Assembly: GCA_045602425.1 (NCBI GenBank)
Contig: JAZSBO010000006.1
Span: 1 to 64,000, forward strand
Source: RGIG9608 sp045602425
GTDB taxonomy: Bacteria > Bacteroidota > Bacteroidia > Bacteroidales > Paludibacteraceae
Direction of reading: 5' to 3'
Length of the DNA stretch: 64,000 nt
This document shows, one piece after another, positions 42,679 to 52,157 of the stretch. How positions within the stretch are numbered: the first letter of the stretch is position 1; each line of letters opens with the position of its first letter. Below the pieces are notes generated by a model. The model searched no databases and had not been told where the DNA came from. It was given only the letters and a program-made list of their open reading frames with translations. The translations under genes and the position numbers were made by a program.

Positions 42679-43899
42679 TTACCTTATTTTAGACTTAAAA
42701 AACCACGTTTCGTTTATTGTTGCATTAAAACTTAACTTAAAATAATCTTCTCGAATAAAATTCCGTTTCCCTATTTTATCATACTCAAATGCTACATTCA
42801 AAATTGTTTTTGCAGTTTTCAAAGGGAAACCGACTCCTATTGTTATCCCATAATTTAAATCTGAAGAAACATACGAAGTCGTCATATCTGCACCAATACG
42901 CCAACGCATTCTATCAACATAACGCAATCCATTAGGATCGTGAATATATTCAGCTCCAATTACCCACTTATGACGGTTATTCAAAGAATCTATAGAATTC
43001 ACATTAAAAGACTTGGCCTTTGCGAATTCATATAACGAATAATCAACACCTACAGTCAATCTATCATCGTAAGTATAAGAAATACCCGCTCCATAAAAAG
43101 AAGGCAATTGCAACGGACTATCTTTCGAAACAATCATTGTATCTACATCTACAAGCATTTCCTCATAAGTACCACGCAAACGTGAACGATTCTCGTATGC
43201 TAATCCCAAAGTTAAAACATGTTTTTTAGCTATACGTTCCGTATACTGCAATCCATAACGAAAATTAAAACTGCGAACATGTAAATTTGCAGTGATATCA
43301 GACGAATAATGTGAAGATTCAAAATTAACGTTTCTATTATGCAATATTTCTCCCCACAAGAAATAGGCATTGGCTCCTATCGACAATCGCTTCCATAAAT
43401 TAAACGATAAACCTAAATAAACCTGTGAAATACCTCCAGAGCCTTTGTAGTTCTGACTATATTTCAAATAATCCGACTCATAAAATATTGAGTCCGTTGA
43501 GCCAAAATCATAACCTACAGAAGAATAAGGCATTAACCCGACACTAATACCCATCCATTTTGTAGCAGAAAACTGTATGGCTAAATAGTCTAAATTACCC
43601 GTTCCTGTTACTCGTTGTGATCCATTAGTTGCAAAACGAGAAAAAGATCCAGATATTCCCATATCAAAAATAAAGGTCATACTATCAACCGCACTATACG
43701 AAGCAGGATTTGAAGAATTCACATTTGTATTACCTCTTAAACCAATACTCAAACCTCCCATTCCCAAACAACGACCAAAAGAAGGATCATCCAATCGACC
43801 ATAACCATAACGCGTATAAGGAGAATTCGTATTATTTTGTGCAACAAGAGTACCACTAAACAATACAAAAAGAAGCGATATAATAATTACTCTACGCAT
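42679..43899 (-). CDS. Outer-membrane beta-barrel protein
   Basis: 406 residues. A signal peptide (IISLLFVLFSGTLVAQ) precedes NNTNSPYTRYGYGRLDD and a long series of amphipathic beta-strands (FSATKWMGISVGLMPYSSVG, KHVLTLGLAYENRSRLRGTY) ending in a strand-like YFKLSFNATINETWFFKSKIR, spread over two segments. The layout resembles the FadL/PorV-type transport barrels of Bacteroidetes, although the substrate cannot be inferred. The ATG overlaps the coaX stop by 8 bp. Confidence 0.8.
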   Translation of the reverse strand: MRRVIIISLLFVLFSGTLVAQNNTNSPYTRYGYGRLDDPSFGRCLGMGGLSIGLRGNTNVNSSNPASYSAVDSMTFIFDMGISGSFSRFATNGSQRVTGTGNLDYLAIQFSATKWMGISVGLMPYSSVGYDFGSTDSIFYESDYLKYSQNYKGSGGISQVYLGLSFNLWKRLSIGANAYFLWGEILHNRNVNFESSHYSSDITANLHVRSFNFRYGLQYTERIAKKHVLTLGLAYENRSRLRGTYEEMLVDVDTMIVSKDSPLQLPSFYGAGISYTYDDRLTVGVDYSLYEFAKAKSFNVNSIDSLNNRHKWVIGAEYIHDPNGLRYVDRMRWRIGADMTTSYVSSDLNYGITIGVGFPLKTAKTILNVAFEYDKIGKRNFIREDYFKLSFNATINETWFFKSKIR

Positions 43900-44608
43900 T
43901 ATATTCTATTAATCCATTAAGTCCTATCAACGTTAAATTTTCGACTGCAAAGATGCGATTTTTTAAGTATTTTTCAAAGAAAAGAGCATCTCCGCCCGTC
44001 AAAAAAATATCTAAATTGCCATATTGCTCTCTTATTCTTGAAAGAAAGCCTTCTATTTCGTAAACAATTCCATTCTGAACACCAGTCTGAATTGCAGTCG
44101 TAGTTTCATTACCAAAAAAATCATCAGTTGCCTGTGGTTTAACTATTGGCAACCCTTCGGTATCATTATTCAACGCTCGAAACCGCATCTCCATACCGGG
44201 GAGAATACAACCACCTAAATAACATCCTCCAACAAAAACCTCATAAGTAATACAAGTACCACAATCAATTACAATAAAATTCTCTTGCGGTTTTAGAAAA
44301 TAAGCACCTAATACTGCAGCCAACCTATCACTTCCCAATGTTTTTAACGTTGCATACGATAACTTTATAGGCATCGGTGTTTCCACAGAAAAATTTATAA
44401 AATTGCACCGCAGATACAGAAAATCCAATACAGAACTATCTATCCCCGAAACAGTTGATAAAATAGCATTACGAATAGGGTATTGCTGAAACAAATGTTC
44501 TAAAAACGAACACGATAAGAAAGTGGTTTTCTGAATAAAAACAATTTCACCTCCATTAAAAACAGCTATTTTAGAACGAGTATTTCCTTTGTCAATAATG
44601 AGATTCAT
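43892..44608 (-). CDS. coaX: Type III pantothenate kinase
   Basis: 238 residues. The ASKHA-fold phosphate motifs are NLIIDKGNTRSKIAVF at the N-terminus and FIVIDCGTCITYEVF in the middle, followed by LGGCILPGMEMRFRALNNDT, in which the Gly-Gly and Arg help bind pantothenate. It catalyses the first step of coenzyme A synthesis without the usual feedback. It heads the minus-strand run into the outer-membrane protein, TPR and lptC genes. panC and panD, which supply pantothenate, are at 59.8 kb. Confidence 0.96.
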   Translation of the reverse strand: MNLIIDKGNTRSKIAVFNGGEIVFIQKTTFLSCSFLEHLFQQYPIRNAILSTVSGIDSSVLDFLYLRCNFINFSVETPMPIKLSYATLKTLGSDRLAAVLGAYFLKPQENFIVIDCGTCITYEVFVGGCYLGGCILPGMEMRFRALNNDTEGLPIVKPQATDDFFGNETTTAIQTGVQNGIVYEIEGFLSRIREQYGNLDIFLTGGDALFFEKYLKNRIFAVENLTLIGLNGLIEYNA

Positions 44609-44625
44609 TATCGTAAAATTTCAAG

Positions 44626-44633
44626 CAAAATTA
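44626..44633 (-). promoter_or_regulatory. -7 box for coaX run
   Basis: The minus strand reads TAATTTTG, 17 nt before the coaX ATG at 44608. Confidence 0.6.
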
Positions 44634-44696
44634 AAGATTTAGTTTATACTAATCAATGTTATTCTATTGTCAAAAAAAGAATTACCTTTTTTTAAC

Positions 44697-44735
44697 AAAA
44701 AAATCCTACACTATTTATTCAGTATAGGATTTTTT
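44697..44735 (-). terminator. Terminator after the nuclease-OmpA gene
   Basis: Hairpin AATCCTACACT / AGTATAGGATT with one mismatch, flanked by A and T runs. It separates the GH92-GH92-nuclease run from coaX. Confidence 0.65.
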
Positions 44736-44752
44736 CTTTTTTTGCAAAAATA

Positions 44753-46264
44753 TTATTCAATAGTAAAGAGCATATCTACACGTCGATTTTTGCTTCTATT
44801 TTCTTCTGTATCATTCGGATAAAGAGGTTCGGTCATTCCTTTTGCAGTAACCTTTATTCTATCAACAGGAACACTTTTCTTTACCAAAATATTTTTAACG
44901 GATTCCGCTCTTTGTTTCGATAGCTTCATATTATAAATTTCCGAACCTTCATCACAAGTATGTCCTACTAATTCCAAATGAAGATCTTCATTTTCAATTA
45001 AAAGTTTCGCAATTTTGTCAACTACTGTTTCATCTTTTATAACTACTTTATTCTTATCAAAATTTGTAAATTCATTTTGCGGAATAGTTCTAACTACTGC
45101 TGCTATTTCCTCCGGCAAGTCATTGTTTTCTAAAACAACTTTTTCTACAATCAGTTCTGGTTCTGTTACCGCCACTACTGTATCAGGGACAGAATCTATA
45201 TTACTTTCATCAGACGATTGCTTTGTATTTTTAATCACATAAATCAATGTTGGATAATGGTCACTATAACCATTTCTCCAAACGCCACTTGCGTGCGTTC
45301 GCATAGGATATCCCTTACGTTTTCCTGCCTGCTCTGTCAAAAAGTCTTTATTAAAAATCTCTGGTTTGACAAATTTTAAAGTTGAATAATCTTTTCCCAA
45401 CCAATCATATGAGATTATAATCTGATCATACAAGCACCAAGTATCTTGATAGCCAAGTGAGCCATTTCCTTTAGCAAAAATAGGCCACATCGTGTTATAC
45501 AAACCTCCTTTTTCAACTTCAGTAATATTTCTTTTCGCATTTAAGATTTTAGCACAACTTACATTTGTTGGATCATCATTCAAATCACCCATTATTACAA
45601 TTTTTGCATCAGGATTTATTGCTAAAAGCGAGTCCGAAATTGATTTTGAAAGTTCAGCAGCTGCCACACGTAAAGGTCGAGATGAAACTTCTCCGCCATA
45701 ACGCGAAGGCCAATGGTTTACAAGAATATGGATTTCTTCTCCTGCTAAAATACCCGTTACCAACAATTGATCACGCGAACGAAATGTTGGGCGATCTGCT
45801 ATTTTAAAAGGAATCGACTTCCAACTTGTTACAGTAAAATATTTAGGATTATACAAAAGAGCACAATCCACTCCACGTCTATCAGGACCATCGTGATGTA
45901 TAATTTGCAAATTACGATCAACTATTGAAGGTTGTTTCACTAAATCTTCTAATACAGAGCGATTTTCTATTTCAGACACTCCCAAAATAGCAACACCGTC
46001 AGGAGTATATTGTGTAACACCTATTTTTGAAATAGCATACGACATATTTTTCAACTTCGCATTGTATTTCATTGTTCCCCACTTATTGGTACCTGTCGGT
46101 GTAAATTCATCGTTATTCCTCAACGAAGGATCGTTTATCGTATCAAACAGATTTTCCAAATTATAAAACCCAATTGCAAATGTTTCTAATTTATCAGCTT
46201 TAATCTCTGCGGAAAACAATACACTGACAAACAATACTAATAAAAAAAGACTCCTATTTTTCAT
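44753..46264 (-). CDS. Secreted EEP nuclease fused to an OmpA-like peptidoglycan-binding domain
   Basis: 503 residues. Signal peptide, then an EEP fold (about 28-345) with GFYNLENLFDTIND, GVSEIENRSVLEDL, HHDGPDRRGVDCALLY, NHWPSRYGGE, VIMGDLNDDP and GYSDHYPTLIYV. A Val/Glu/Pro-rich linker at 350-395 leads to an OmpA C-terminal domain with ELVGHTCDEGSEIYNMKLSK and VTAKGMTEPLYPNDTEENRS. The second domain would hold the enzyme to the cell wall from the periplasmic side. It is 18 nt downstream of a GH92 gene and is likely cotranscribed. The fusion is not a frameshift or assembly joint in the visible sequence. The paralogue at 18.6 kb lacks the OmpA part. Confidence 0.9.
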   Translation of the reverse strand: MKNRSLFLLVLFVSVLFSAEIKADKLETFAIGFYNLENLFDTINDPSLRNNDEFTPTGTNKWGTMKYNAKLKNMSYAISKIGVTQYTPDGVAILGVSEIENRSVLEDLVKQPSIVDRNLQIIHHDGPDRRGVDCALLYNPKYFTVTSWKSIPFKIADRPTFRSRDQLLVTGILAGEEIHILVNHWPSRYGGEVSSRPLRVAAAELSKSISDSLLAINPDAKIVIMGDLNDDPTNVSCAKILNAKRNITEVEKGGLYNTMWPIFAKGNGSLGYQDTWCLYDQIIISYDWLGKDYSTLKFVKPEIFNKDFLTEQAGKRKGYPMRTHASGVWRNGYSDHYPTLIYVIKNTKQSSDESNIDSVPDTVVAVTEPELIVEKVVLENNDLPEEIAAVVRTIPQNEFTNFDKNKVVIKDETVVDKIAKLLIENEDLHLELVGHTCDEGSEIYNMKLSKQRAESVKNILVKKSVPVDRIKVTAKGMTEPLYPNDTEENRSKNRRVDMLFTIE

Positions 46265-46282
46265 AATTTAACATATTAAATC

Positions 46283-48553
46283 TTAATTCTTTCCCCATTC
46301 AGAAGGTGTATCTCCCATTACAAATTCCAATACAGCTCCATTCATTATATCTTGATGCGACAAAAATGGTTCATTCAATGGTTGTCCATTCAACATTGCC
46401 GATTGAATATATTTATTTTGTTTTGACACATTTTTTGCATTTACGATAAACTTATTTCCATTAGTAAGATTTATAGCAACCTGTTCAAACATCGGTCTTC
46501 CAATCGAATAAATAGGATTTCCTGGTGCTACTTGATAAATACCTATTGCATTGAGTAAATACCATGCTGACATTTGTCCACAATCCTCGTTACCCGATAA
46601 ACCGTTTATATCATCAAAATACAAATTATACAAAATACTATCCACTAAATTCTGAGTTTTCCAAGGTTCTCCTACATAATTATATAAATGCGTAATATGA
46701 TGACTTGGTTCATTACCATGAGCATAAAGTCCTATAAGTCCAGATATATCATTAGAAATCAACTCTCCTTCTAATTTGGACTCCATTGCAAATAAGGAAT
46801 CTAATTTCTGTATAAATTGTATTCTTCCTCCCATTAAATCTACCAGTCCTTGTACATCGTGAGGGACGAACCATGTCCATTGCCACGCTACTCCTTCACA
46901 ATAATCATCAGCACGATGATTCGATTCTATAGGGGAAAAAGGAGCTCTCCACTTCCCTTTTGAATCCAAACCACGCATAAATCCAGTTGAAGCATCAAAA
47001 TAATAACGATAGGCTTTCCCTAATTCATCAAATCGTTCATAACGGACATCATCGCCCAATTCTTTTGCAAGAAGAGATATACACCAGTCATCGTAAGCAT
47101 ACTCCAAACCTTTAGCCACAGTTTCATGTTCCAAATCACAAGGTGCATAACCCAATTTATTTTTATAATATTTTGACTTTAACACAAGTGCATCTCTAAC
47201 TTTTTTAGGAGTAATAATATTTGTAGTATCATAATCTGCACTTTTCAAACATGCTTCGTATGCAAGATTAATATCAAAATCCCTATATCCTTTCATATAT
47301 GCATCTACAATAACTGGAACGGCATGATAACCTGTCATTGTTGCCGTATAATTCCCCGCCAATTCCCACATTGGCAACAATCCTCCTTCAGCATATTTTG
47401 TTAATAACGAACGAACGAAATCAGAATTCTTTTCAGGATCAAAAATTGTCATTAATGGATGGAATGCTCTAAATGTATCCCAAAGTGAAAAAATTGTATA
47501 AATTGGTTTATCTTCAGTTGTTTTACGAATTGTATGATCCATTCCTAAATAACGACCATCAACGTCGGAAAATATATTTGGATGAATTGCAGTATGATAC
47601 AATGCTGTATAAAATATACGTTTTTGAACTTCATCTTTTGTTTCTACATTGATCCTTGATAATAATGTATTCCATTCTTTTTTTGCAGATTTTCGAATCT
47701 CATCAAAATTCCAATCAGGAATTTCTGTCAAAACATTATTTTTAGCACCTTCAATGTCAACAGCAGAGACTCCAACTTTTACAAAAATTTGTTCATCTTT
47801 ATACGTTTCATCAAACTGAATCAATACTTTTGATTGAGGTATTTCATCGTCTTCTGTAACAATAGAATTAGTTATCACCTTATACGAAGAAAATGGTTTT
47901 GAAAATTTTGCATAGAAATAAACTTTTTGTTCAAATGCCCAATAAACAGTCATTTTACTTCCTATAATTTCGGTATCACTTACAACTTCTATTGACATAT
48001 TTTCATTTTTCTGACGTTGAAGCGAATAATCTAAATCTACAATCATACCTGCTTGCGTACTTGCAGGGAAAGTATAACGATGCAACGCTCCTCGTTTTGT
48101 AGCTGTTAATTCCGCATTAATTCCGTAAGAATTTAAAAAAACTGAATAATAACCAGGTTCTGCAACTTCACGTTCATGTGAAAAATCAGAAGCATAAGCC
48201 ATTTGTTGGGATGATTTACCTAAATAAGTAATTTTTTGTTCTCCTACAGTAGGCATTATCAACACATCTCCATAGTCACAACAACCTGTCCCACTAAGAT
48301 GCGTATGCGAAAATCCATTTATCGTAGAATCTGAATAATGATAACCCGAACAAGCATCCCAACCATCAATACGAGTATCAGGACTTGGCTGTATCGCGCC
48401 ATTGGGAACAACAGCTCCAGGAAACGTATGTCCATGTCCTCCTGTTCCAATAAAAGGGTTTACAAATTGAGTATAATCATTTTTATCGTTGCCATTACAA
48501 GCGACAAAAAATATCGCTACACTATACGCAATAATAATCTGTTTTAGTTTCAT
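46283..48553 (-). CDS. GH92 alpha-mannosidase lipoprotein (first copy)
   Basis: 756 residues from MKLKQIIIAYSV (48553); a 13-codon upstream extension that overlaps the previous gene's end is disregarded. Lipoprotein signal FFVACNGND. GH92 blocks run throughout: FVNPFIGTGGHGHTFPGAVV, GVAWQWTWFVPHDVQGL with the general-acid Glu just before, and GNEDCGQMSAWYLLNAIG with the catalytic Asp. GH92 enzymes are calcium-dependent exo-alpha-mannosidases acting on N-glycans or yeast mannan. It follows the second GH92 by 7 nt and precedes the nuclease-OmpA gene. Confidence 0.94.
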   Translation of the reverse strand: MKLKQIIIAYSVAIFFVACNGNDKNDYTQFVNPFIGTGGHGHTFPGAVVPNGAIQPSPDTRIDGWDACSGYHYSDSTINGFSHTHLSGTGCCDYGDVLIMPTVGEQKITYLGKSSQQMAYASDFSHEREVAEPGYYSVFLNSYGINAELTATKRGALHRYTFPASTQAGMIVDLDYSLQRQKNENMSIEVVSDTEIIGSKMTVYWAFEQKVYFYAKFSKPFSSYKVITNSIVTEDDEIPQSKVLIQFDETYKDEQIFVKVGVSAVDIEGAKNNVLTEIPDWNFDEIRKSAKKEWNTLLSRINVETKDEVQKRIFYTALYHTAIHPNIFSDVDGRYLGMDHTIRKTTEDKPIYTIFSLWDTFRAFHPLMTIFDPEKNSDFVRSLLTKYAEGGLLPMWELAGNYTATMTGYHAVPVIVDAYMKGYRDFDINLAYEACLKSADYDTTNIITPKKVRDALVLKSKYYKNKLGYAPCDLEHETVAKGLEYAYDDWCISLLAKELGDDVRYERFDELGKAYRYYFDASTGFMRGLDSKGKWRAPFSPIESNHRADDYCEGVAWQWTWFVPHDVQGLVDLMGGRIQFIQKLDSLFAMESKLEGELISNDISGLIGLYAHGNEPSHHITHLYNYVGEPWKTQNLVDSILYNLYFDDINGLSGNEDCGQMSAWYLLNAIGIYQVAPGNPIYSIGRPMFEQVAINLTNGNKFIVNAKNVSKQNKYIQSAMLNGQPLNEPFLSHQDIMNGAVLEFVMGDTPSEWGKN

Positions 48554-48560
48554 ATATTTT

Positions 48561-50801
48561 TTACTTTTTTGTTCTATATAATAATTTTCCACACGAGGTC
48601 AAATCTTCGTGCGAAATGCTGTAACCTTTCAGTGTTTTTTCTCCTGCCTTAATGCTCTTGATATAAGGTAGGTTTTCGGTTTTTTCTATCACGAGTTTTC
48701 CCTCGGGGTAGAACTTTTCGTTCAAGCGCAGCTCAATCCGATCGAACGTAGGCGTTGTGAGCATATAGGTTGGTTTTCCGGGGCAATCGGGGTAAAAGCC
48801 CATCATCGAAAACACCGCCCAAGCCGACATCGTTCCTGTGTCGTCGTTGCCCGGAATGCCATCGGGAGCATTGCGGAAATGTTCGTTGAGCAAACGTTTC
48901 ACCTCTTTTTGCGTACGCCACGCTTCGCCACAGAAGTAACTGAACAAATAAGGGTATGCGATGTCGGGCTCATTGGCAGGATCGTAGAAGCCCTTGTCGA
49001 ACACCATTTGGAGTTTCTCTACAAACTTTTTGTCGCCACCCATCAGTTTTGCGAGTCCCTTCACATCGTGAGGCACGTAGAAGGTGTAGTTCCAAGCATT
49101 TCCCTCGTGGAAACCAGCCACGGGCTCAAAGTTGGCTCCTTGTAGCGGATTGAACGGCGTCAGGAATTTTCCGTCGGATGTAATCGGGCGCAGCGTCCCG
49201 AAGGTTTTGCAATAGTAGTTTTTATAGCCCATCGAACGGTTGTAAAAGAGCTTTGCATCGCTCTTTTTACCCAAATTTTCCGCCATTTGGCTCAGCGCCC
49301 AGTCGGCAATGTAGTATTCCAGCGCATGCGAAACGGAGTTGTCGCCCGACGCATCGGCAGCAAAAAATCCCAATGGAATGTAACCTTTTTCGATATAAGG
49401 ATCGATGTCGGGGCGCATCAGGTTGTCTTTGCCCTGCGTGGTTGCACCTTTGCACATTGCCTCGTAAGCCAAATCCACATCAAAGTCGCGAAGACCTTTC
49501 ATCCACGTATCCACAATGACGGGAATGGAAGGGTCGCCCTCCATGGTAAGCGTTTCGCGACCATAGAGTTCCCATTTTGGCAACCAACCATGCTCTTTGT
49601 ACATGGAGAGCATCGTGCGCACCATGTCCAATTGGCGTTCCGGATAAAGAAGCGTAAGCAACTGATGCACATTGCGATACGTATCCCAAAGAGAAAATAC
49701 CGTATAGCGATTTCCTTGTGTGGTTAACACTTCTGATCCTTCCATTTGTGGATATTCTCCATTCACATCTTGCAACACATTGGGGTGAATTAGAGCATGA
49801 TAAAGCGCCGTATAGAAAACGGTTTTTTGGTCTGGAGTTCCGCCCTCGACTTGCACCACGCCCAAGTCTTTTTCCCACTTCGAGCGAGCAAGTTGATGCG
49901 TTTTGTCGAAATCAAAGGTAGGTTGCTCGACATTGAGGTTTTGGCGAGCATTTTCCATACTCACAAACGAAACTCCAATTTGCACTTCGATTTGCTCATT
50001 TTCTTCGGCATCGTAGCAGAAATAAACGCCAACATCGTCGCCAGAAATTTCGCGAGAATAATTGGTATAAAACTTATATCTTCCCGAATAGATATCCCAT
50101 TCGGCTTCTACGCCTTGCATAGGGCGTTGTTTTTTCCAATAACCAAAAGTTTTGGGTTGTTTGCTCACTCGCATCACAAAATAGATGGGGAAAACGGCTT
50201 GAGGATTGTAGCAAAACGTACCTAAAAGCTTCACGCCTTCCACTTCCGTTGCCGACACTTTGCGCACCATTGCTCCGCTTTCGTTGGTCAGACCCTCGCC
50301 AAGATTCAGCAAAATGTTTGCTTCTCCTTTGGGGAAAGTGAATCGTGCTATGCTGGAGCGTTCGGTTGCCGAAACTTCGGTTTTGATGCCATATTTTTCC
50401 AAAAAATTGGAATAATAACCCGGAGAGGCTTTCTCTTCTTTGTAGGTTGAGCCATAATTTTTATAATCGACCTCCAAACTTCCCGTAGTTGGCATCAGTA
50501 GCAACGAACCCAAATCGGGACAACCAACACCACTCAAATTGACGTGAGAAAATCCCGTAAAAAAACTGTTTTTATACTCGTATGGCGTCGAAAACCAACG
50601 AGCATCTTTGTCGTAAACATTCATATCAGAGCCCATTACGTTGAACGGAACTACCGACATCATCCCATTGGAGCAAACAGCACCCGGATTGCAAGTACCA
50701 AAATTGGTTGTTCCGATAAACGGATTCACATAATCGACCACCGACTGAGCAAACGCCTCTAATCCAAAAATAAATATTAATAACAAAAAGTTTCTACGCA
50801 T
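48561..50801 (-). CDS. GH92 alpha-mannosidase, secreted (second copy, GC-rich)
   Basis: 746 residues with a signal peptide (LLLIFIFGLEAFA). Same family blocks: VDYVNPFIGTTNFGTCNPG, EGNAWNYTFYVPHDVKGLAK and GNDDTGTMSAWAVFSMMGFY. Its base composition differs from its neighbour: the 60 bases from 49261 contain 29 G/C whereas the 60 bases from 47401 in the adjacent GH92 contain 17. That suggests a different origin or a recent recombination. It starts the GH92-GH92-nuclease run; linkage specificity (alpha-1,2, 1,3 or 1,4) cannot be read from sequence. Confidence 0.94.
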   Translation of the reverse strand: MRRNFLLLIFIFGLEAFAQSVVDYVNPFIGTTNFGTCNPGAVCSNGMMSVVPFNVMGSDMNVYDKDARWFSTPYEYKNSFFTGFSHVNLSGVGCPDLGSLLLMPTTGSLEVDYKNYGSTYKEEKASPGYYSNFLEKYGIKTEVSATERSSIARFTFPKGEANILLNLGEGLTNESGAMVRKVSATEVEGVKLLGTFCYNPQAVFPIYFVMRVSKQPKTFGYWKKQRPMQGVEAEWDIYSGRYKFYTNYSREISGDDVGVYFCYDAEENEQIEVQIGVSFVSMENARQNLNVEQPTFDFDKTHQLARSKWEKDLGVVQVEGGTPDQKTVFYTALYHALIHPNVLQDVNGEYPQMEGSEVLTTQGNRYTVFSLWDTYRNVHQLLTLLYPERQLDMVRTMLSMYKEHGWLPKWELYGRETLTMEGDPSIPVIVDTWMKGLRDFDVDLAYEAMCKGATTQGKDNLMRPDIDPYIEKGYIPLGFFAADASGDNSVSHALEYYIADWALSQMAENLGKKSDAKLFYNRSMGYKNYYCKTFGTLRPITSDGKFLTPFNPLQGANFEPVAGFHEGNAWNYTFYVPHDVKGLAKLMGGDKKFVEKLQMVFDKGFYDPANEPDIAYPYLFSYFCGEAWRTQKEVKRLLNEHFRNAPDGIPGNDDTGTMSAWAVFSMMGFYPDCPGKPTYMLTTPTFDRIELRLNEKFYPEGKLVIEKTENLPYIKSIKAGEKTLKGYSISHEDLTSCGKLLYRTKK

Positions 50802-50868
50802 TTCTTTTAGCTTTTATAACCTACTTCATTACAAAGAAACGTTTACAACGACATTTCTTTAAAGAACG

Positions 50869-50876
50869 CAAATATA
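50869..50876 (-). promoter_or_regulatory. -7 box for the GH92 run
   Basis: The minus strand reads TATATTTG, 67 nt before the ATG at 50801, with an ATTG 19 nt further up as a plausible -33 element. Confidence 0.6.
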
Positions 50877-51130
50877 AAATATTTATCGCAAACAACAATT
50901 GCATTTTCAGAAGATATATAAAGGGTAAGATTAGAGATTGTATCTTGCAAATAACTAAAGAAAAGTAAAAAGACCTACTAATGCTACTGGGCAATTTTAC
51001 TAACCACACAAGATAGTTATAGTTGTTCAGAAACAGTTGGCAAACAATACTTATTTCTTCTGCTGTGCTTTTCGGGTGAGAAACTCTCCGAGCGACTGCC
51101 CACAATCCTTTCGCCGTTAGCCTTTTGTCA
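50877..51130. other. Intergenic region between sir2 and GH92
   Basis: No convincing gene. A 94-codon minus-strand frame here has no family resemblance or codon bias. The last 40 bases before the Sir2 stop are GC-richer; I see no hairpin with a T-tract. Confidence 0.4.
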
Positions 51131-51838
51131 TTAGCCGTTAAAGTGACGTAGTTTCTTCACCAATTGAGGAACGCCAACTGCACCACGTTCTTTGATATGT
51201 GTCAAAGGATTTTGAATCATAGACGTGTCGGGCGTACCCGGGTCAATCAAATAAATAGGAACCTGTCTATCACGCACAAAGTAAACCAATGACGCTGCTG
51301 GATATACAGCCAATGATGTTCCCACAACTATCAGAATGTCTGCTTGTTCAACGATGCTACTTGCAAATTCGAACATCGGCACATCCTCTCCGAAAAACAC
51401 AATGTGAGGACGAAGCAAGGCTCCATCTTTGCCACGCTCATCGAGACTTTGCTCCCACCCTTTGATATCGTATATCAATTCTGGATTCATTTCTGAACGT
51501 AACTTCATCAATTCTCCATGAAGATGTACAACATGTGTTGATCCAGCCTGTTCGTGGAGGTTATCGACATTTTGGGTTATTACACAAACATCAGCCCATT
51601 CTTCCATTTTAGCGATGGCAATATGACCTTCATTAGGTTTCTTTGTCAACGACTCTTTACGACGTAAATTATAGAACTCTATAACTTTCGCTCTGTTATT
51701 TTTCAACGCCTCTGGAGTACACACCTCCTCAATGCGGTAGTTCGCCCATAGACCGTCGGCATCGCGAAATGTCGCAATACCACTATCAGCACTAACACCA
51801 GCACCTGTAAAGACCACTATCTTTTTCTTTTCACTCAT
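51131..51838 (-). CDS. Sir2-family NAD-dependent protein deacylase
   Basis: 235 residues. The Rossmann motif TGAGVSADSGIATFRD is at 11-26, ITQNVDNLHEQAG at 88-100 and the catalytic His107 in HLHGEL. No CxxC zinc pair is visible after the catalytic His (KLRSEMNPELIYDIKGW), unlike many bacterial CobB proteins. LIVVGTSLAVYPAASLV completes the NAD site. Cytosolic lysine deacetylase or desuccinylase role. The sigma-factor fragment lies 10 nt upstream on the same strand. Confidence 0.94.
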   Translation of the reverse strand: MSEKKKIVVFTGAGVSADSGIATFRDADGLWANYRIEEVCTPEALKNNRAKVIEFYNLRRKESLTKKPNEGHIAIAKMEEWADVCVITQNVDNLHEQAGSTHVVHLHGELMKLRSEMNPELIYDIKGWEQSLDERGKDGALLRPHIVFFGEDVPMFEFASSIVEQADILIVVGTSLAVYPAASLVYFVRDRQVPIYLIDPGTPDTSMIQNPLTHIKERGAVGVPQLVKKLRHFNG

Positions 51839-51847
51839 ATCTTTTTA

Positions 51848-52157
51848 TTATTTACCAACAACTTTACTCATTGCCTCACGCATAAAATGCACCGCAAATT
51901 TTATAAACCTCTCGTATGAAAATATATCATACTGCATAGCAGCTTGCTTCATAACTTTTTGCCCAATAACGATAAGATTTTCAATCGTAACTTCCTCTTT
52001 TTTACTGATTTGCTAATGATATTACGAAACGCATATTAGCCTTCCACAATTCTTCAGACGCATCTTGGTTACCTCCTTGAATTTTCTCAATAAGAATCTT
52101 TTCTTCCTCTACAGAGAGAAGTTCTCCTGCTATTTTCAAATATTCCTCTATATTCAT
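51848..52157 (-). pseudogene. Frameshifted sigma-70 region 1.2-2 fragment
   Basis: From the ATG at 52157 the frame gives LLSVEEEKILIEKIQGGNQD and then ASEELWKANMRFVISLANQ, stopping at 52002. This matches sigma-70 region 1.2/2.1 (EEE..LI.KI..G...A...L..AN.RFV.S.A). In the next frame the sequence continues EEVTIENLIVIGQKVMKQAA, then FIKFAVHFMREAM, matching region 2.2-2.4 (LI..G..GL..AA..FD...FKF..YA...IR.AI), to a stop at 51848. A single-base shift near 52005-52012 joins the halves. Regions 3 and 4 are absent, so it is probably a decayed remnant; a programmed frameshift is a less likely alternative. Confidence 0.65.

Noticed and set aside
50821..51105. 94-codon minus-strand open frame between sir2 and GH92
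   Set aside because: No family resemblance, odd hydrophobic composition, and it contains the -7 box of the GH92 run.
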